A stretch of DNA of 64,000 nt from Providencia vermicola. GTDB lineage: Bacteria; Pseudomonadota; Gammaproteobacteria; Enterobacterales; Enterobacteriaceae. Positions 52,728 through 64,000 of the stretch are shown piece after piece. The stretch is from the NCBI RefSeq assembly GCF_020381325.1, contig NZ_JAGSPI010000001.1, forward strand, positions 434,001 through 498,000, given 5' to 3'. Within the stretch, counting starts at the first letter, position 1, and every line of letters begins with the position of its first letter. The notes beneath the pieces were generated by a model. That model was not told the DNA's origin, ran no database searches, and worked only from the letters and a program-made list of their open reading frames with translations. The translations under genes were made by a program, and so were the position numbers.

Positions 52728-53705
52728 ATGAAACTTGCACTCATTGGTTCAGGCAAAATAATTATGATGGCGCTCGATGCATTAAAAACAATGCAAGGGA
52801 TTGAATTAGTTGCATTGTGCGTTAGGCCCGAAAGTGAAGAAAAAGGTAAAGTGCTTTGTCAGCAATTTGGTATTGCGAAACTTTATACGGATTACCGAGT
52901 GTTATTACAGGATGAGGAAGTTGACACAGTATATATTGGGCTGCCAAATCATTTGCATTACCAGTATACCGAACAAGCACTAATGGCCAATAAACACGTG
53001 ATTTGCGAAAAACCATTTACGCCGCACTGGGAACAACTGCAAGAATTAATTTTATTATCCCAGAAACAAAATCTTTTTTTATTTGAAGCGATCACTTCAA
53101 TTCATACGCCAGAATTTGCAATTATTAAACAAAATATGGGTAAAATTGGTGAAATAAAAGCCATTCAAGGTAACTATTCGCAATATTCAAGCCGTTATAA
53201 TGATTACCTGCAAGGGAGCGTTCATGGGGCATTTGACCCAAAACAAGCGGGTGGGGCGTTATATGACATTAACCTCTATAACATTTATTTATTGGTTGCA
53301 TTAATGGGTAAACCTGATAACAGCCAGTATGTATGTAATAAAGGGTTTAATGGTATTGATACGTCAGGGATATTCACGGCACAGTATGCGACTGCAACAG
53401 CGTCTTGCGTGGGGGCAAAAGACTCAGCGAGCCCTGGTTTTTTCATTATCCAAGGGACAAAAGGATACATCCAAGTGCAGGGTGCCCCAAGCCTTTGCCA
53501 AAAAGTGGAGGTATGCATCGAGGGTGAAACCTCAATAGTGATCCGCGATGAGTCCATTAACCATATGATTTATGAATTTGCTTATTTTCGCGATCAGGTT
53601 GCGTCACAAAAGCGCCAGCAAAGTGATGAATTACTGGCATTAGCATTAAGTGTGTCAAAAGTTCTCACCGAAGCACGGGAAAATGTGGGTTTGGTATTTG
53701 AGTAA
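52728..53705 (+). CDS. Gfo/Idh/MocA-family oxidoreductase
   Basis: The protein has 325 residues. The NAD(P)-binding motif is ALIGSGKIIMMALDAL, and the conserved CEKPFT (with the catalytic lysine of the family) follows at residue ~93; the substrate domain has QAGGALYDINLYNIYLLV, near the typical DxGxY/H element. It probably acts on a sugar or polyol derivative. It is divergent from the IclR gene and faces the decarboxylase gene. The normal start has GATAGGTAACGTAA upstream. Confidence 0.87.
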   Translation: MKLALIGSGKIIMMALDALKTMQGIELVALCVRPESEEKGKVLCQQFGIAKLYTDYRVLLQDEEVDTVYIGLPNHLHYQYTEQALMANKHVICEKPFTPHWEQLQELILLSQKQNLFLFEAITSIHTPEFAIIKQNMGKIGEIKAIQGNYSQYSSRYNDYLQGSVHGAFDPKQAGGALYDINLYNIYLLVALMGKPDNSQYVCNKGFNGIDTSGIFTAQYATATASCVGAKDSASPGFFIIQGTKGYIQVQGAPSLCQKVEVCIEGETSIVIRDESINHMIYEFAYFRDQVASQKRQQSDELLALALSVSKVLTEARENVGLVFE

Positions 53706-53764
53706 TGGGCACAATAAATTGGCAGCTTGGTGATAAGAGAAACACGCTGCCAATTCAAGTATGT

Positions 53765-55414
53765 TTAAAATGAATATAATGAACTGACAGACTCACCCAA
53801 TTTCTTCGCCAATTCAGAAGATGCATACCTGTCCATCACCACTTCAATATAAGCCGCATGATCAGAAGATTGTGCCGTGTTGATCGCAGCATCAAGTTCA
53901 TAGCAGCTGCTGACGCGTTGGCAATACCAATCTTCGCAGCCTAATGCATGGGGCAACTGAGCATAATTCCATTGCGGCAAATCGTTGTAATAAGCCTCAG
54001 GATCTTTACAAAGTAGCCTTTCGATTAAATAGCCATCATTATTAAGCACAAAAATTATCGGTTTTAAGTTAAAGCGGGCAAATTGACTGATTTCTTGCGC
54101 AGTAAGCTGGTGTGAGCCCTCCCCTGTGACCAGAATGATACGGCGATTGGGCTCGGCTATCGCAGCACCAAAAGCGGCAGGTGTTGCCCAACCAATCGAT
54201 CCCCATAAGGTTTGGTTATGGAACTGGGTATTTTTGGGTAGCAAAGCAAAGCCTAAGCCCATTGATGCAGTCCCTGTTTCAGCAAAAATGATATCGTCTT
54301 CACGGAACAGGCTTTCAAGACGAGGATAAAGATATTCGGCTGTAATTTTATCTTGTTCGTTTAGGTGGGGAGTACCTAACCCTTCGGCTTGGATTACTTT
54401 ATGGTTTAACGTAGGCACAAGCTGATTCAACTGGTCAAGCACATCATTCATATAGACTTGTGGATAAACAGCAGAGCCGACAATAACGCGGTCTGATAAA
54501 ATATTAATACGGTTTTCGCTGTTTATTTTTGCGGTAAAACTGCCTGAGTTAAAGTCAGTTAAAACGGCGCCAATTCCAATTAAACAGTCACAGCTTTCGA
54601 CAAAATCGGCAACTTTAGGGTTCATTAAGTGCCCATTATAGAGTCCAATATAAGTTGGGTTGGATTCGCTCAATACGGCCTTATCCATAAACATCGTGGT
54701 GTAAGGTAACCCTGTTTTATCAATCAGTGTTTGCACTTGCTGCGCAAGGCCTAAACGTGCCGTTAATATTCCTGGAACAAAACAGGCTTGAGTGGATGAA
54801 TTTAACTTCTCTAAGATAGCGCTTACCGCAGCTGAGAGTGATTCACTATTACTTTTAGGTATAGTGGGCATGTCAGCGTTTTTATCTGCTATAACGGGCA
54901 TAATGGCGTAGTCAGAAGGAAAACCTAGATAGACTGGGCGGCGTTCTTGTAAAGCGGTTGAAATTAAACGTTCAGTTTCAGTGATGCAGTTTTCAGGCGT
55001 TAAAATGGCATGAGCGCAGCTTAAATGTTGGCTCATTTGGTAAAAAACATTAAAGTCACCATTGCCTAATGTGTGGTGGACTAATCGATGGTTTTTTTGC
55101 ACACCACTGGCAGGCATACCGACGAGATGAAAGATAGGTAAGTGCTCGGCATAAGCGCCCGCAATGCCATTTAAAGCGCTTAGCTCCCCAACTCCAAAGG
55201 TGGTGGAAAGTGCGGCGGCACCCTTTATACGAGCATATCCATCGGCTGCATATGAGGCATTGAGTTCGTTACAATTACCAATCCAGCGCATCGACTTATT
55301 TTCACACACAGCGTCTTCAATTGGGAAAGCGTAATCCCCTGCGACGCCAAAAACATCGTTGATACCGATTTCTTGTAGACGATTCAAAACATATTCAATG
55401 ACGGTCAGGTTCAT
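53765..55414 (-). CDS. ipdC: Indolepyruvate/phenylpyruvate decarboxylase (IpdC-like)
   Basis: The protein has 549 residues, in the pyruvate decarboxylase family. It decarboxylates aromatic 2-keto acids to aldehydes with thiamine diphosphate. Visible are the catalytic Glu in ELNASYAADGYAR, the HH pair in VHHTLGNGDF, and the thiamine diphosphate/Mg element starting GEGSHQLTAQEIS and ending NNDGYLIERLL. IpdC of enterobacteria makes indole-3-acetaldehyde, a step to auxin; other family members make ethanol or phenylethanol, so specificity is uncertain. A LysR gene is divergent. Confidence 0.85.
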   Translation of the reverse strand: MNLTVIEYVLNRLQEIGINDVFGVAGDYAFPIEDAVCENKSMRWIGNCNELNASYAADGYARIKGAAALSTTFGVGELSALNGIAGAYAEHLPIFHLVGMPASGVQKNHRLVHHTLGNGDFNVFYQMSQHLSCAHAILTPENCITETERLISTALQERRPVYLGFPSDYAIMPVIADKNADMPTIPKSNSESLSAAVSAILEKLNSSTQACFVPGILTARLGLAQQVQTLIDKTGLPYTTMFMDKAVLSESNPTYIGLYNGHLMNPKVADFVESCDCLIGIGAVLTDFNSGSFTAKINSENRINILSDRVIVGSAVYPQVYMNDVLDQLNQLVPTLNHKVIQAEGLGTPHLNEQDKITAEYLYPRLESLFREDDIIFAETGTASMGLGFALLPKNTQFHNQTLWGSIGWATPAAFGAAIAEPNRRIILVTGEGSHQLTAQEISQFARFNLKPIIFVLNNDGYLIERLLCKDPEAYYNDLPQWNYAQLPHALGCEDWYCQRVSSCYELDAAINTAQSSDHAAYIEVVMDRYASSELAKKLGESVSSLYSF

Positions 55415-55538
55415 TATATTGACTCCTATTAATTACATTAGATTATAATGTTGCTTAATATTATTTTTAGCGTGTATTTTTCTGAATAGGAAATCATTTA
55501 TAATCATTCTAACTATAACTAAAAATCATAGGTGAGAT

Positions 55539-56432
55539 ATGGATATTCGTTCGTTACGTTATTTTGTTGAGGTTGTTCAACTCAATGGATTTAGCCGTGC
55601 TGCGGAACACCTGTTTGTGACTCAACCTGCAATTAGTCGCAGCATTAAAAAGTTAGAAGATGAATTAGGGTATACCTTATTGATTAGAGAGAATGAGGGG
55701 GTCAGGTTGACAGATGAAGGGACGATTTTGTTGACCCACGCGAAGCAAATTTTGGCTCAATTTAAAAGTATGGAACAGGCATTAAAAGAAAAATCAGGGC
55801 CACTAACGGGGGTTTTACCGGTTGGGTTGCCCCCTGTGATTGCCTCAACCTATTTTGCTGACATCATTATGGCATTCAGCTTGCATTACCCCCAAGTGGA
55901 GTTAAAAATCCTGGAATTAGGAACGCGGAAGATGCGTGATGCCATGTTAAATGGCGAGGTAGAAACCGCAGCAGTCATGCTCCCATTTGACGATGAGCGC
56001 TTTGATCTAGATATTTTTTCGACAGATAGATTAATGTTATTGGTTAATGAGCAGCACCCCTTGGCAAGGCGAGATAGCGTCAAATTTGTTGAATTAATTA
56101 ATGAGCCATTTATTTTCTTTTCTGATGATTTCCGGATTAATGAGCTTGTCATAAGTGCTTGTGGAATCTATGGGTATAAGCCTGTGATCTCAGGGCGAAG
56201 TAGCCACCTCGATTTAGTCACCGCAATGGTGAGGGCTGGGGTAGGAATAACACTACTTCCAGATAGCATGTGGCACAAGACGAGTTCTGCGGGGTTATCG
56301 ATTATCCCTGTGATTGAGCCAATACTTGCCTATGATTTAGCCTTAGCCACGCTAAAAAATAACCGGCAGAGCCGCCGAGCAAAAGCATGGCATGATCTTG
56401 CGTTGAGTATGTTAAAAAAGAGCAAATCATAA
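55539..56432 (+). CDS. LysR-family transcriptional regulator
   Basis: The protein has 297 residues with the typical LysR winged helix at the start (RYFVEVVQLNGFSRAAEHLFVTQPAISRSIKKLEDELGYTLLIRE) and the effector-binding domain after residue 90. It is divergent from ipdC-like 53765-55414 by 124 bp, the usual arrangement of a LysR gene and its target. The effector may be an aromatic keto acid, but that is inference. Confidence 0.92.
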   Translation: MDIRSLRYFVEVVQLNGFSRAAEHLFVTQPAISRSIKKLEDELGYTLLIRENEGVRLTDEGTILLTHAKQILAQFKSMEQALKEKSGPLTGVLPVGLPPVIASTYFADIIMAFSLHYPQVELKILELGTRKMRDAMLNGEVETAAVMLPFDDERFDLDIFSTDRLMLLVNEQHPLARRDSVKFVELINEPFIFFSDDFRINELVISACGIYGYKPVISGRSSHLDLVTAMVRAGVGITLLPDSMWHKTSSAGLSIIPVIEPILAYDLALATLKNNRQSRRAKAWHDLALSMLKKSKS

Positions 56433-56613
56433 AGCGATCTTTCTTTAAAAGGCTATTTAAGTGACATTTTAAATAATTTTTCAATTTATTTATCAAAGAA
56501 GCTAGGTTTTAGTGAAACACCTTAGTCTTTCTAATAAGCGAATAAATTGTTTTACCTATCAAGTTAAGGCGAATGGATTAGCAGGGAAGAAAAGTGAAGT
56601 GTAGGGCGAAACG

Positions 56614-56644
56614 CATAAAGCTCACATGACTGATGAGCTTTATG
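56614..56644 (-). terminator. Terminator of ychF
   Basis: CATAAAGCTCA (56614-56624) pairs perfectly with TGAGCTTTATG (56634-56644). It lies just past the ychF stop; no U-run is strong, so it may also ward off read-through from the LysR side. Confidence 0.6.
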
Positions 56645-56669
56645 CTGATTTTTATGCTAGCGAATAGGC

Positions 56670-57761
56670 TTACACATTAAACAGGAAGTTCAGCACATCA
56701 CCGTCTTTAACGATGTAGTCTTTCCCTTCTGCTCGCATTTTACCTGCCTCTTTGGCACCTTGCTCACCGCGGTATTGAATAAAATCATCGAATGCGATGG
56801 TTTGTGCGCGAATAAAGCCTTTTTCGAAGTCAGTGTGGATTTTACCTGCGGCTTGTGGTGCGGTTGCACCTACAGGGATTGTCCATGCACGAACTTCTTT
56901 AACGCCTGCGGTGAAATAGGTTTGCAGATTGAGTAATTCATAACCTGCACGAATAACACGGTTTAAGCCTGGCTCTTCGATGCCTAAATCTGCCATAAAT
57001 TCGTCGCGTTCTTCGTCATCTAACTCAGCGATATCAGATTCAATAGCGGCGCACACTGGCACAACTACAGAGCCTTCAGCTTGAGCAATTTCATACACTT
57101 TGTCTAAGAACGGGTTATTTTCAAAACCATCTTCGTTGACGTTCGCGATATACATGGTTGGTTTTAACGTTAAAAAGCTTAAATAGCGGATTGCTGCTTT
57201 ATCTTCTGTGGTTAAATCCAAGGTACGCAGCATGCCTGCTTGCTCTAAATGTGGCAGACATTTTTCTAATGCTTCCAATTCGGCTTTTGCGTCTTTATCG
57301 CCACCTTTAGCGCGTTTTTGTACGCGATGGATAGCTCGTTCGCAGGTATCAAGATCCGCCAAGGCTAATTCAGTATTGATAACATCAATATCTTCAGCTG
57401 GGTTAACTTGGCCAGCGACGTGGATGATATTGTCGTTTTCAAAACAACGCACTACGTGGCCGATAGCTTCGGTTTCACGGATGTTAGTTAAGAACTGGTT
57501 ACCCAGACCTTCGCCTTTAGATGCGCCTTTTACCAAACCTGCGATGTCTACGAATTCCATGGTGGTTGGTAAAATACGCTGTGGCTTCACAATTTCAGCT
57601 AATTGATCAAGACGTGGGTCTGGCATTGGCACAACACCCGTATTTGGTTCAATTGTACAGAAAGGGAAGTTGGCTGCTTCGATGCCGGCTTTGGTCAATG
57701 CATTAAATAATGTGGATTTACCCACGTTTGGCAGACCAACGATACCGCATTTAAAACCCAT
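56670..57761 (-). CDS. ychF: YchF, ribosome-binding OLA1-type ATPase
   Basis: The protein has 363 residues, the E. coli length. The G1 motif GLPNVGKST is at the start; the nucleotide specificity motif is modified so the protein prefers ATP, as in the Obg/OLA1 family. It ends in the TGS domain ([20 protein letters not shown]). It binds ribosomes and modulates stress responses. pth lies 103 bp upstream on the same strand, as in E. coli. Confidence 0.97.
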   Translation of the reverse strand: MGFKCGIVGLPNVGKSTLFNALTKAGIEAANFPFCTIEPNTGVVPMPDPRLDQLAEIVKPQRILPTTMEFVDIAGLVKGASKGEGLGNQFLTNIRETEAIGHVVRCFENDNIIHVAGQVNPAEDIDVINTELALADLDTCERAIHRVQKRAKGGDKDAKAELEALEKCLPHLEQAGMLRTLDLTTEDKAAIRYLSFLTLKPTMYIANVNEDGFENNPFLDKVYEIAQAEGSVVVPVCAAIESDIAELDDEERDEFMADLGIEEPGLNRVIRAGYELLNLQTYFTAGVKEVRAWTIPVGATAPQAAGKIHTDFEKGFIRAQTIAFDDFIQYRGEQGAKEAGKMRAEGKDYIVKDGDVLNFLFNV

Positions 57762-57864
57762 ATGTTTCTCACCTTAAATAGCGAGGGGCAGGCGAGTGCT
57801 GCACCCAATGTTTAGAAATTGGCGCTGATTATACACAAAAAGTCGATTTTGATGAAATGAACTC

Positions 57865-58455
57865 TTATGCAGACGCTTTAAAGCTATGTAAACGGTTTAT
57901 CGCTTTGTCCATTCCATCCGATAATAGAATGTCAGTACACCTTACTGCTTCGTCAATGGCATCATCAATCAGTTTTTGCTCAGACAGCGGTGGTTTACCT
58001 AAAACGAAACCAACAACCTTGTTTTTATCGCCTGGATGGCCAATACCAATACGTAAGCGGTAAAAGTTTGGGTTATTGGCGAATTTGCTTTGAATGTCTT
58101 TTAACCCGTTATGGCCACCATTGCTACCACCAAGCTTCATTTTTGCTACACCAGGTGGAATATCAAGCTCATCGTGGGCGACTAAAATTTCATCAAGGTT
58201 AATACGATAAAAGTTCGCCATTGCCGCGACTGATTTTCCACTGAGGTTCATAAAGGTGGTTGGTACCAATAAGCGGATATCATTACCGCCAAGATTAATG
58301 CGTGCGGTATAGCCGAAAAACTTAGGTTCTTCTTTTAGGGGTTGATTGTGGCGCTGCGCCAGTAGGTCAACATACCATGCCCCTGCATTATGGCGGGTTT
58401 GTGCGTATTCAGCCCCCGGATTTGCAAGGCCAACAATTAATTTAATTTTGCTCAC
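57865..58455 (-). CDS. pth: Pth, peptidyl-tRNA hydrolase
   Basis: The protein has 196 residues. It frees tRNA from stalled peptidyl-tRNA. The catalytic His22 is in [16 protein letters not shown], with PTTFMNLSG, the Asp of HDELDIPPG, and [15 protein letters not shown] as further family markers. It is upstream of ychF. The small gene ychH is divergent. Confidence 0.97.
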   Translation of the reverse strand: MSKIKLIVGLANPGAEYAQTRHNAGAWYVDLLAQRHNQPLKEEPKFFGYTARINLGGNDIRLLVPTTFMNLSGKSVAAMANFYRINLDEILVAHDELDIPPGVAKMKLGGSNGGHNGLKDIQSKFANNPNFYRLRIGIGHPGDKNKVVGFVLGKPPLSEQKLIDDAIDEAVRCTDILLSDGMDKAINRLHSFKASA

Positions 58456-58755
58456 GGCGACTATTTCACTGTCAGTTTATGGAGTTAAGCGCCTAGTTTA
58501 CCTCGGGATGGGGAGGATGTACAAAAATCAGATAAAAAACATCACTCTGATTATAGTTGCGATATGAACTATTCGTTTTTTATGTTTTTTTGATAAAAAG
58601 CACTTTATGTTTAGATATTATTGTTAACTTCGTACCTTGTGATGCCTATCGCAAAAAATTTTACTTAATGCACTATAATTCTTACATAAATATAAAGAAC
58701 CACCGAATTTATTTACAGTTGCTTGCTTATCAGTTCACTGATACTGGAGGTAGAT

Positions 58756-59022
58756 ATGAAACGGAAAAGTGCTCATATAATTGGTAATGTTCTCATGGGG
58801 TTAGGAATGGTCATGATGATTGGAAGCATTGGGGTTAACCTATTTGCCCATGTCATCAACTTTGGTCTATCAGAGCTTGTCACTAACGGCTCACTCTTCG
58901 GAATTTTCGTGGGTGCAATGGTATGGTTAGTGGGAGCGAGAGTCGGTGGACGTGAAAAAGTGGCTGACCGCTATTGGGTCTTAAAACATTACTCACGTAA
59001 AGATAATCACCGTTATCCATAA
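58756..59022 (+). CDS. ychH: YchH, stress-induced inner-membrane protein
   Basis: The protein has 88 residues from ATG 58756 behind TGGAGGTAGAT. Two membrane helices (IIGNVLMGLGMVMMIGSIGVNLF and GSLFGIFVGAMVWLVGARVGG) and the basic ending match YchH, which E. coli induces under stress and during biofilm growth. Its position next to pth and prs is also as in E. coli. Confidence 0.93.
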   Translation: MKRKSAHIIGNVLMGLGMVMMIGSIGVNLFAHVINFGLSELVTNGSLFGIFVGAMVWLVGARVGGREKVADRYWVLKHYSRKDNHRYP

Positions 59023-59228
59023 TTATTCTTCTTAGTAATTAAGTTAGTAATAATTATAGATGGTAGATAGCTGGGTGATAGTCAGTGTTTTTAACAGCGA
59101 AGTCGCCTAGCTACATAGGTTTTGTCTTTTTTTTCAAAGAAGTTGGTTATTTTTATGGCGTATAGGTTGTGTGAATAGGAAATAGCCATAGAAATAGGTA
59201 TCTGTCGTTATAACCCTCTGAAATCATA

Positions 59229-59256
59229 AAGCCCCTACAGATAACTGTAGGGGCTT
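59229..59256. terminator. Terminator between ychH and prs
   Basis: AAGCCCCTACAG (59229-59240) pairs perfectly with CTGTAGGGGCTT (59245-59256). T-rich flanks suggest it can serve both convergent genes. Confidence 0.9.
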
Positions 59257-59312
59257 AATTTTTAGTTGTGATATTCCATCACCGTTGAAACACTAATTAC
59301 TCAAAAGGGGTA

Positions 59313-61200
<1,888 letters not shown>

Positions 61201-61204
<4 letters not shown>

Positions 61205-61857
61205 TTTTTCAGTGTCCAGCTGTCCATTTTCAGTTTAATTAATCGTCCACCTTGGCGTAGCTCAAGGTAATTTGGCAGCATAGGTGAGGTTTTAGTATCA
61301 TAAGAAATATAATCTAACACCCATTTTTCCCCATTTTGTTCAAACGTCACATTTTTCAATAAGTGATTTTCATCTAAGGTGAAATTTGTTGCCCGTCCTG
61401 GCGAGCCGACTAACCAAGCCGTTAGGTCATCCAGAGGGATTTCCATTCCAGTCAATTGATAAATTAGCTCGCTAGGTACATCACTCATGTGAGTTTGCCC
61501 ATCCTTGGTGGTTAAACGTGCCAAATCAGGCTCAACGGTGAGCTCTAATTCACGGCTACCAAGTGGGTTAGTCAACAATAAACGGTACTTTTCTGGCGTA
61601 TATTGTTGCCAGAAAAATTTTGCATACGTTTTAGTTTCGCCGCCATTATACGCAAACGAGCCGCGTGTTTGGTAATCACGTAGTTGGTTCAATGCTTGCT
61701 GGTGAGCTTTCCATTGTGCATCAGACGCTGAGCCTGTGCCTGTCGTGGTATTTTGTGACGTAGTGACACAAGCGGTTAATAGAAGGCAAGAGAGTGGCAA
61801 GAGGCGTATAAAGCCCTTAACAGGTAAAGCGAACGACAAAACTTGGGTTAATTGCAT
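61201..61857 (-). CDS. lolB: LolB, outer-membrane lipoprotein receptor
   Basis: I start it at ATG 61857 ([11 protein letters not shown]), four codons inside the open frame, giving 218 residues. The lipobox is LLLTAC, so Cys30 is lipidated. The mature part matches LolB ([39 protein letters not shown]). LolB takes lipoproteins from LolA and inserts them in the outer membrane. It leads the lolB-ispE-prs group and is divergent from hemA, as in E. coli. Confidence 0.95.
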
Positions 61858-62347
61858 AGTCAATCTCAATGTTTTAGGGCACAGATAACATCATGAATTA
61901 GAGCGAATTGCGCTAGGTTATAAATAAGATAACGTATTGATGAGCAAAATTGTGCGCTAATCTGGTGATTGGATCAATCAGAATAGGGTTATTTGCCTAA
62001 AGTTGATTAAAGTGATAGAGGATAGCCATTTGCTTTCTGTGCGAAATAATTGCATTCTTTATGCATGTTATTGTAGTCGTTAGCATTGTGATTAATAATT
62101 TGCTAACAATAAAAATCAGAGAGGTTAGTGATTGCTTTCATCAGGAAAAATAATCGTTAAAACTATTTTTTTCATTTATTTTTTGGGATGGGTCATCTTT
62201 CTGAATGATAGAACCTTGTGAGGCATAGAAAGCGTCGCGAGGATCATCTACAATAGACAAATATAAATAGCAGTAATGCACTATTTCATTAATGAGCATA
62301 GCGTTACTGAAAGAATAATTAGCAATGTGAGCAAGTCGTAAAGCGCA
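61858..62347. other. Intergenic region between lolB and hemA
   Basis: About 490 bp contain the divergent promoters of lolB and hemA. Short inverted repeats are visible (TTAGCA/TGCTAA near 62076 and TGATTG/CAATCA near 61965) but none is clearly functional. I see no ORF or RNA gene that I can support. Confidence 0.45.
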
Positions 62348-63610
62348 ATGACCTTATTAGCCTTAGGCATCAATCATAAAACAGCACCAGTCGCCCTGCG
62401 TGAGCGGGTAACATTTGGTCCTGAAAAAATCGACCATGCACTTGAGGAGCTTCTTAAACAACCTCAAGTGAATGGCGGCGTTGTGCTGTCTACGTGTAAT
62501 AGAACTGAGCTGTATTTGAGCCTTGAGTCACAAGACAAAGCGCAAGAACAGCTGATTAAGTGGTTGTGTGATTTTCACGAAATTACTGCCAAAGATTTAC
62601 AACCTAGCCTGTATTGGCACAAAGACTCCCATGCAGTAAGCCACTTAATGAGAGTCGCAAGTGGCCTCGACTCTTTGGTTTTAGGCGAACCGCAAATTCT
62701 CGGGCAGGTGAAAAAGGCGTTTGCACTTTCACAAGATAGCCATTCGCTATCCCGTGAATTAGAACGTCTATTTCAAAAATCGTTCTCTGTCGCAAAACGC
62801 GTGCGGACAGAAACGGATATTGGCGCTAATGCAGTTTCTGTTGCTTTTGCTGCGTGTACATTGGCGCGTCAAATCTTTGAGTCACTCAAACATTTGAATA
62901 TTTTGTTAGTGGGTGCAGGAGAAACTATTGAGTTAGTGGCTCGCCATTTGCGTGAGCACGGCGTGCAAAAAATGATGATAGCCAACCGAACCCGTGAACG
63001 TGCAGAGTTGTTAGCTAATGAAGTTAATGCACAAGTGATTTCATTAGCGGATATTGATAACCGTTTAGCTGAAGCTGACATAGTGATTAGCTCGACAGCG
63101 AGCCCGCTGCCTATCATTGGTAAAGGCATGGTAGAGCGGGCAATGAAAGTTCGCCGCAGTAAGCCAATGTTGTTAATTGATATTGCCGTCCCACGGGATA
63201 TTGAACAAGATGTTGAAAAACTTCGTGACGTGTATTTGTATACGGTTGATGACCTTGAGTCCATCATTGCGCAAAATTTAGCGCAGCGTAAAGCCGCAGC
63301 GGTCGAAGCGGAGTTTATTGTTGAACAAGAAAGCAGCCATTTTATGGATTGGTTGCGTTCACAAGCCGCAGTGTCTACAATTCGCGATTACCGAGAGCAA
63401 GCTGAAGCAATTCGAGCGAATATGGCCGAAAAAGCCTTAGCGGCTGTTCGACAAGGCGCTGACCCTGAGCAAGTGATTATGCAGTTATCGCAGCAACTTA
63501 CCAACCGCCTTATTCACGCTCCGACCAAATCGCTGCAACAAGCAGCGGGAAATGGTGATGTTGAGCGTCTAAATCTACTTAGGGACAGCTTAGGGCTGGA
63601 CCATCAATAA
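62348..63610 (+). CDS. hemA: HemA, glutamyl-tRNA reductase
   Basis: The protein has 420 residues (E. coli 418). It reduces the glutamate on tRNA-Glu to glutamate-1-semialdehyde, the first step of heme synthesis. The catalytic Cys50 lies in [32 protein letters not shown] and the NADPH loop [14 protein letters not shown] are also present. The N-terminus [14 protein letters not shown] includes the region known to act in heme-controlled turnover. prfA starts 31 bp after it. Confidence 0.97.
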   Translation: MTLLALGINHKTAPVALRERVTFGPEKIDHALEELLKQPQVNGGVVLSTCNRTELYLSLESQDKAQEQLIKWLCDFHEITAKDLQPSLYWHKDSHAVSHLMRVASGLDSLVLGEPQILGQVKKAFALSQDSHSLSRELERLFQKSFSVAKRVRTETDIGANAVSVAFAACTLARQIFESLKHLNILLVGAGETIELVARHLREHGVQKMMIANRTRERAELLANEVNAQVISLADIDNRLAEADIVISSTASPLPIIGKGMVERAMKVRRSKPMLLIDIAVPRDIEQDVEKLRDVYLYTVDDLESIIAQNLAQRKAAAVEAEFIVEQESSHFMDWLRSQAAVSTIRDYREQAEAIRANMAEKALAAVRQGADPEQVIMQLSQQLTNRLIHAPTKSLQQAAGNGDVERLNLLRDSLGLDHQ

Positions 63611-63641
63611 CCACTTTTTAATCATAGGTCTTATATAACGA

Positions 63642-64000
63642 ATGAAGCCTTCTATTGTCGCAAAACTAGAAGCATTACAAGAACGCTACGAAGAAATCGA
63701 AGCGCACCTTGCAGATGCAGGTGTGATTGCCGATCAAGACCGTTTTCGTGCTTTATCAAAAGAATATGCTCAATTATCTGATGTGGCAAAATGCTTTAAC
63801 GCATGGCGCACAGTGCAGGACGATATTGAAACCGCGCAAATGCTGTTAGACGATCCTGAAATGAAAGAAATGGCTCAAGAAGAGCTAAAAGAAGCCAAAG
63901 CGCGCAATGAAGAGCTCGAACAACAACTGCAATTGTTGTTACTTCCAAAAGATCCTGATGACGAATATAACTGTTTCGTGGAAATCCGTGCGGGTGCAGG
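63642..64000 (+). CDS. prfA: PrfA, peptide chain release factor 1 (5' part only)
   Basis: ATG 63642 opens a frame that runs off the right edge; 119 codons are visible. The sequence [20 protein letters not shown], then KEYAQLSDV and [19 protein letters not shown], is the N-terminal helical domain of release factor 1, which ends translation at UAA and UAG. The hemA-prfA order is the standard enterobacterial operon; prmC is expected next, outside this window. Confidence 0.96.
   Translation, partial: MKPSIVAKLEALQERYEEIEAHLADAGVIADQDRFRALSKEYAQLSDVAKCFNAWRTVQDDIETAQMLLDDPEMKEMAQEELKEAKARNEELEQQLQLLLLPKDPDDEYNCFVEIRAGA

Overview
The window is chromosomal DNA from an AT-rich enterobacterium. Gene content and order (pspF/pspABCD-ycjXF-tyrR, tpx, mppA, zntB-fnrS-ttcA, and lolB-ispE-prs / ychH / pth-ychF next to hemA-prfA) match Enterobacterales. 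The low GC, the chromosomal type A cat gene and the mixture of accessory genes point to the Morganellaceae, most likely Providencia. The genus is an inference from protein resemblance, not a database result. I saw no insertion sequence, prophage, CRISPR array, rRNA or tRNA gene.

Layout. 1-2.7 kb: a truncated secreted-protein gene, a Fur-box RyhB small RNA, a secreted orphan and pspF. 2.8-8.9 kb: the sigma54-driven psp operon with ycjXF, then tyrR. 8.9-15.7 kb: small orphans, tpx, mppA, zntB, the FNR-dependent small RNA FnrS, ttcA and an unannotated 48-codon gene. 15.8-20.3 kb: an accessory stretch with a chloramphenicol acetyltransferase, a small HTH protein, a racemase, orphans and a YaeF-like lipoprotein. 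20.28-20.37 kb: a second RyhB on the opposite strand. 20.6-28 kb: yceM, a VOC protein, two UspA genes flanking a small membrane protein, a Fur-box/palindrome-controlled small gene with a TetR regulator, yjjPB and an enlarged endA. 28-34 kb: phoH with a PhoB box and leader-peptide attenuator, zinT with a Zur box, a siderophore-interacting reductase with a Fur box, and a cyanide-insensitive bd oxidase operon (cioAB plus a DUF2474 subunit). 34-38 kb: a MocR regulator, a HutD/Ves protein, a LysE exporter with an Lrp regulator, and kptA. 38.5-44.6 kb: an operon of radical SAM protein, TorD-type chaperone and DmsABC-like molybdoenzyme. 44.9-48.2 kb: a FecA-like receptor and a binding protein under a Fur box. 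48.3-56.4 kb: an IclR-transporter-hydrolase operon, an oxidoreductase, a keto-acid decarboxylase and a LysR regulator. 56.6-64 kb: housekeeping genes ychF, pth, ychH, prs, ispE, lolB, hemA and the start of prfA.

The main interest is RNA-level control. Two RyhB paralogues share 24 of 25 core bases. The cat gene has a short leader ORF whose stop codon lies in one arm of a 13-bp hairpin while the other arm hides the cat ribosome-binding site, the classic layout of drug-inducible translational attenuation. phoH has a PhoB box, a 22-codon leader with a strong ribosome-binding site, and an intrinsic terminator overlapping the leader's end. FnrS has an FNR box at about -42. Five Fur boxes and one Zur box make metal starvation a recurring theme. 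The radical SAM/TorD/DmsABC operon is the best candidate for an uncharacterised enzyme system.
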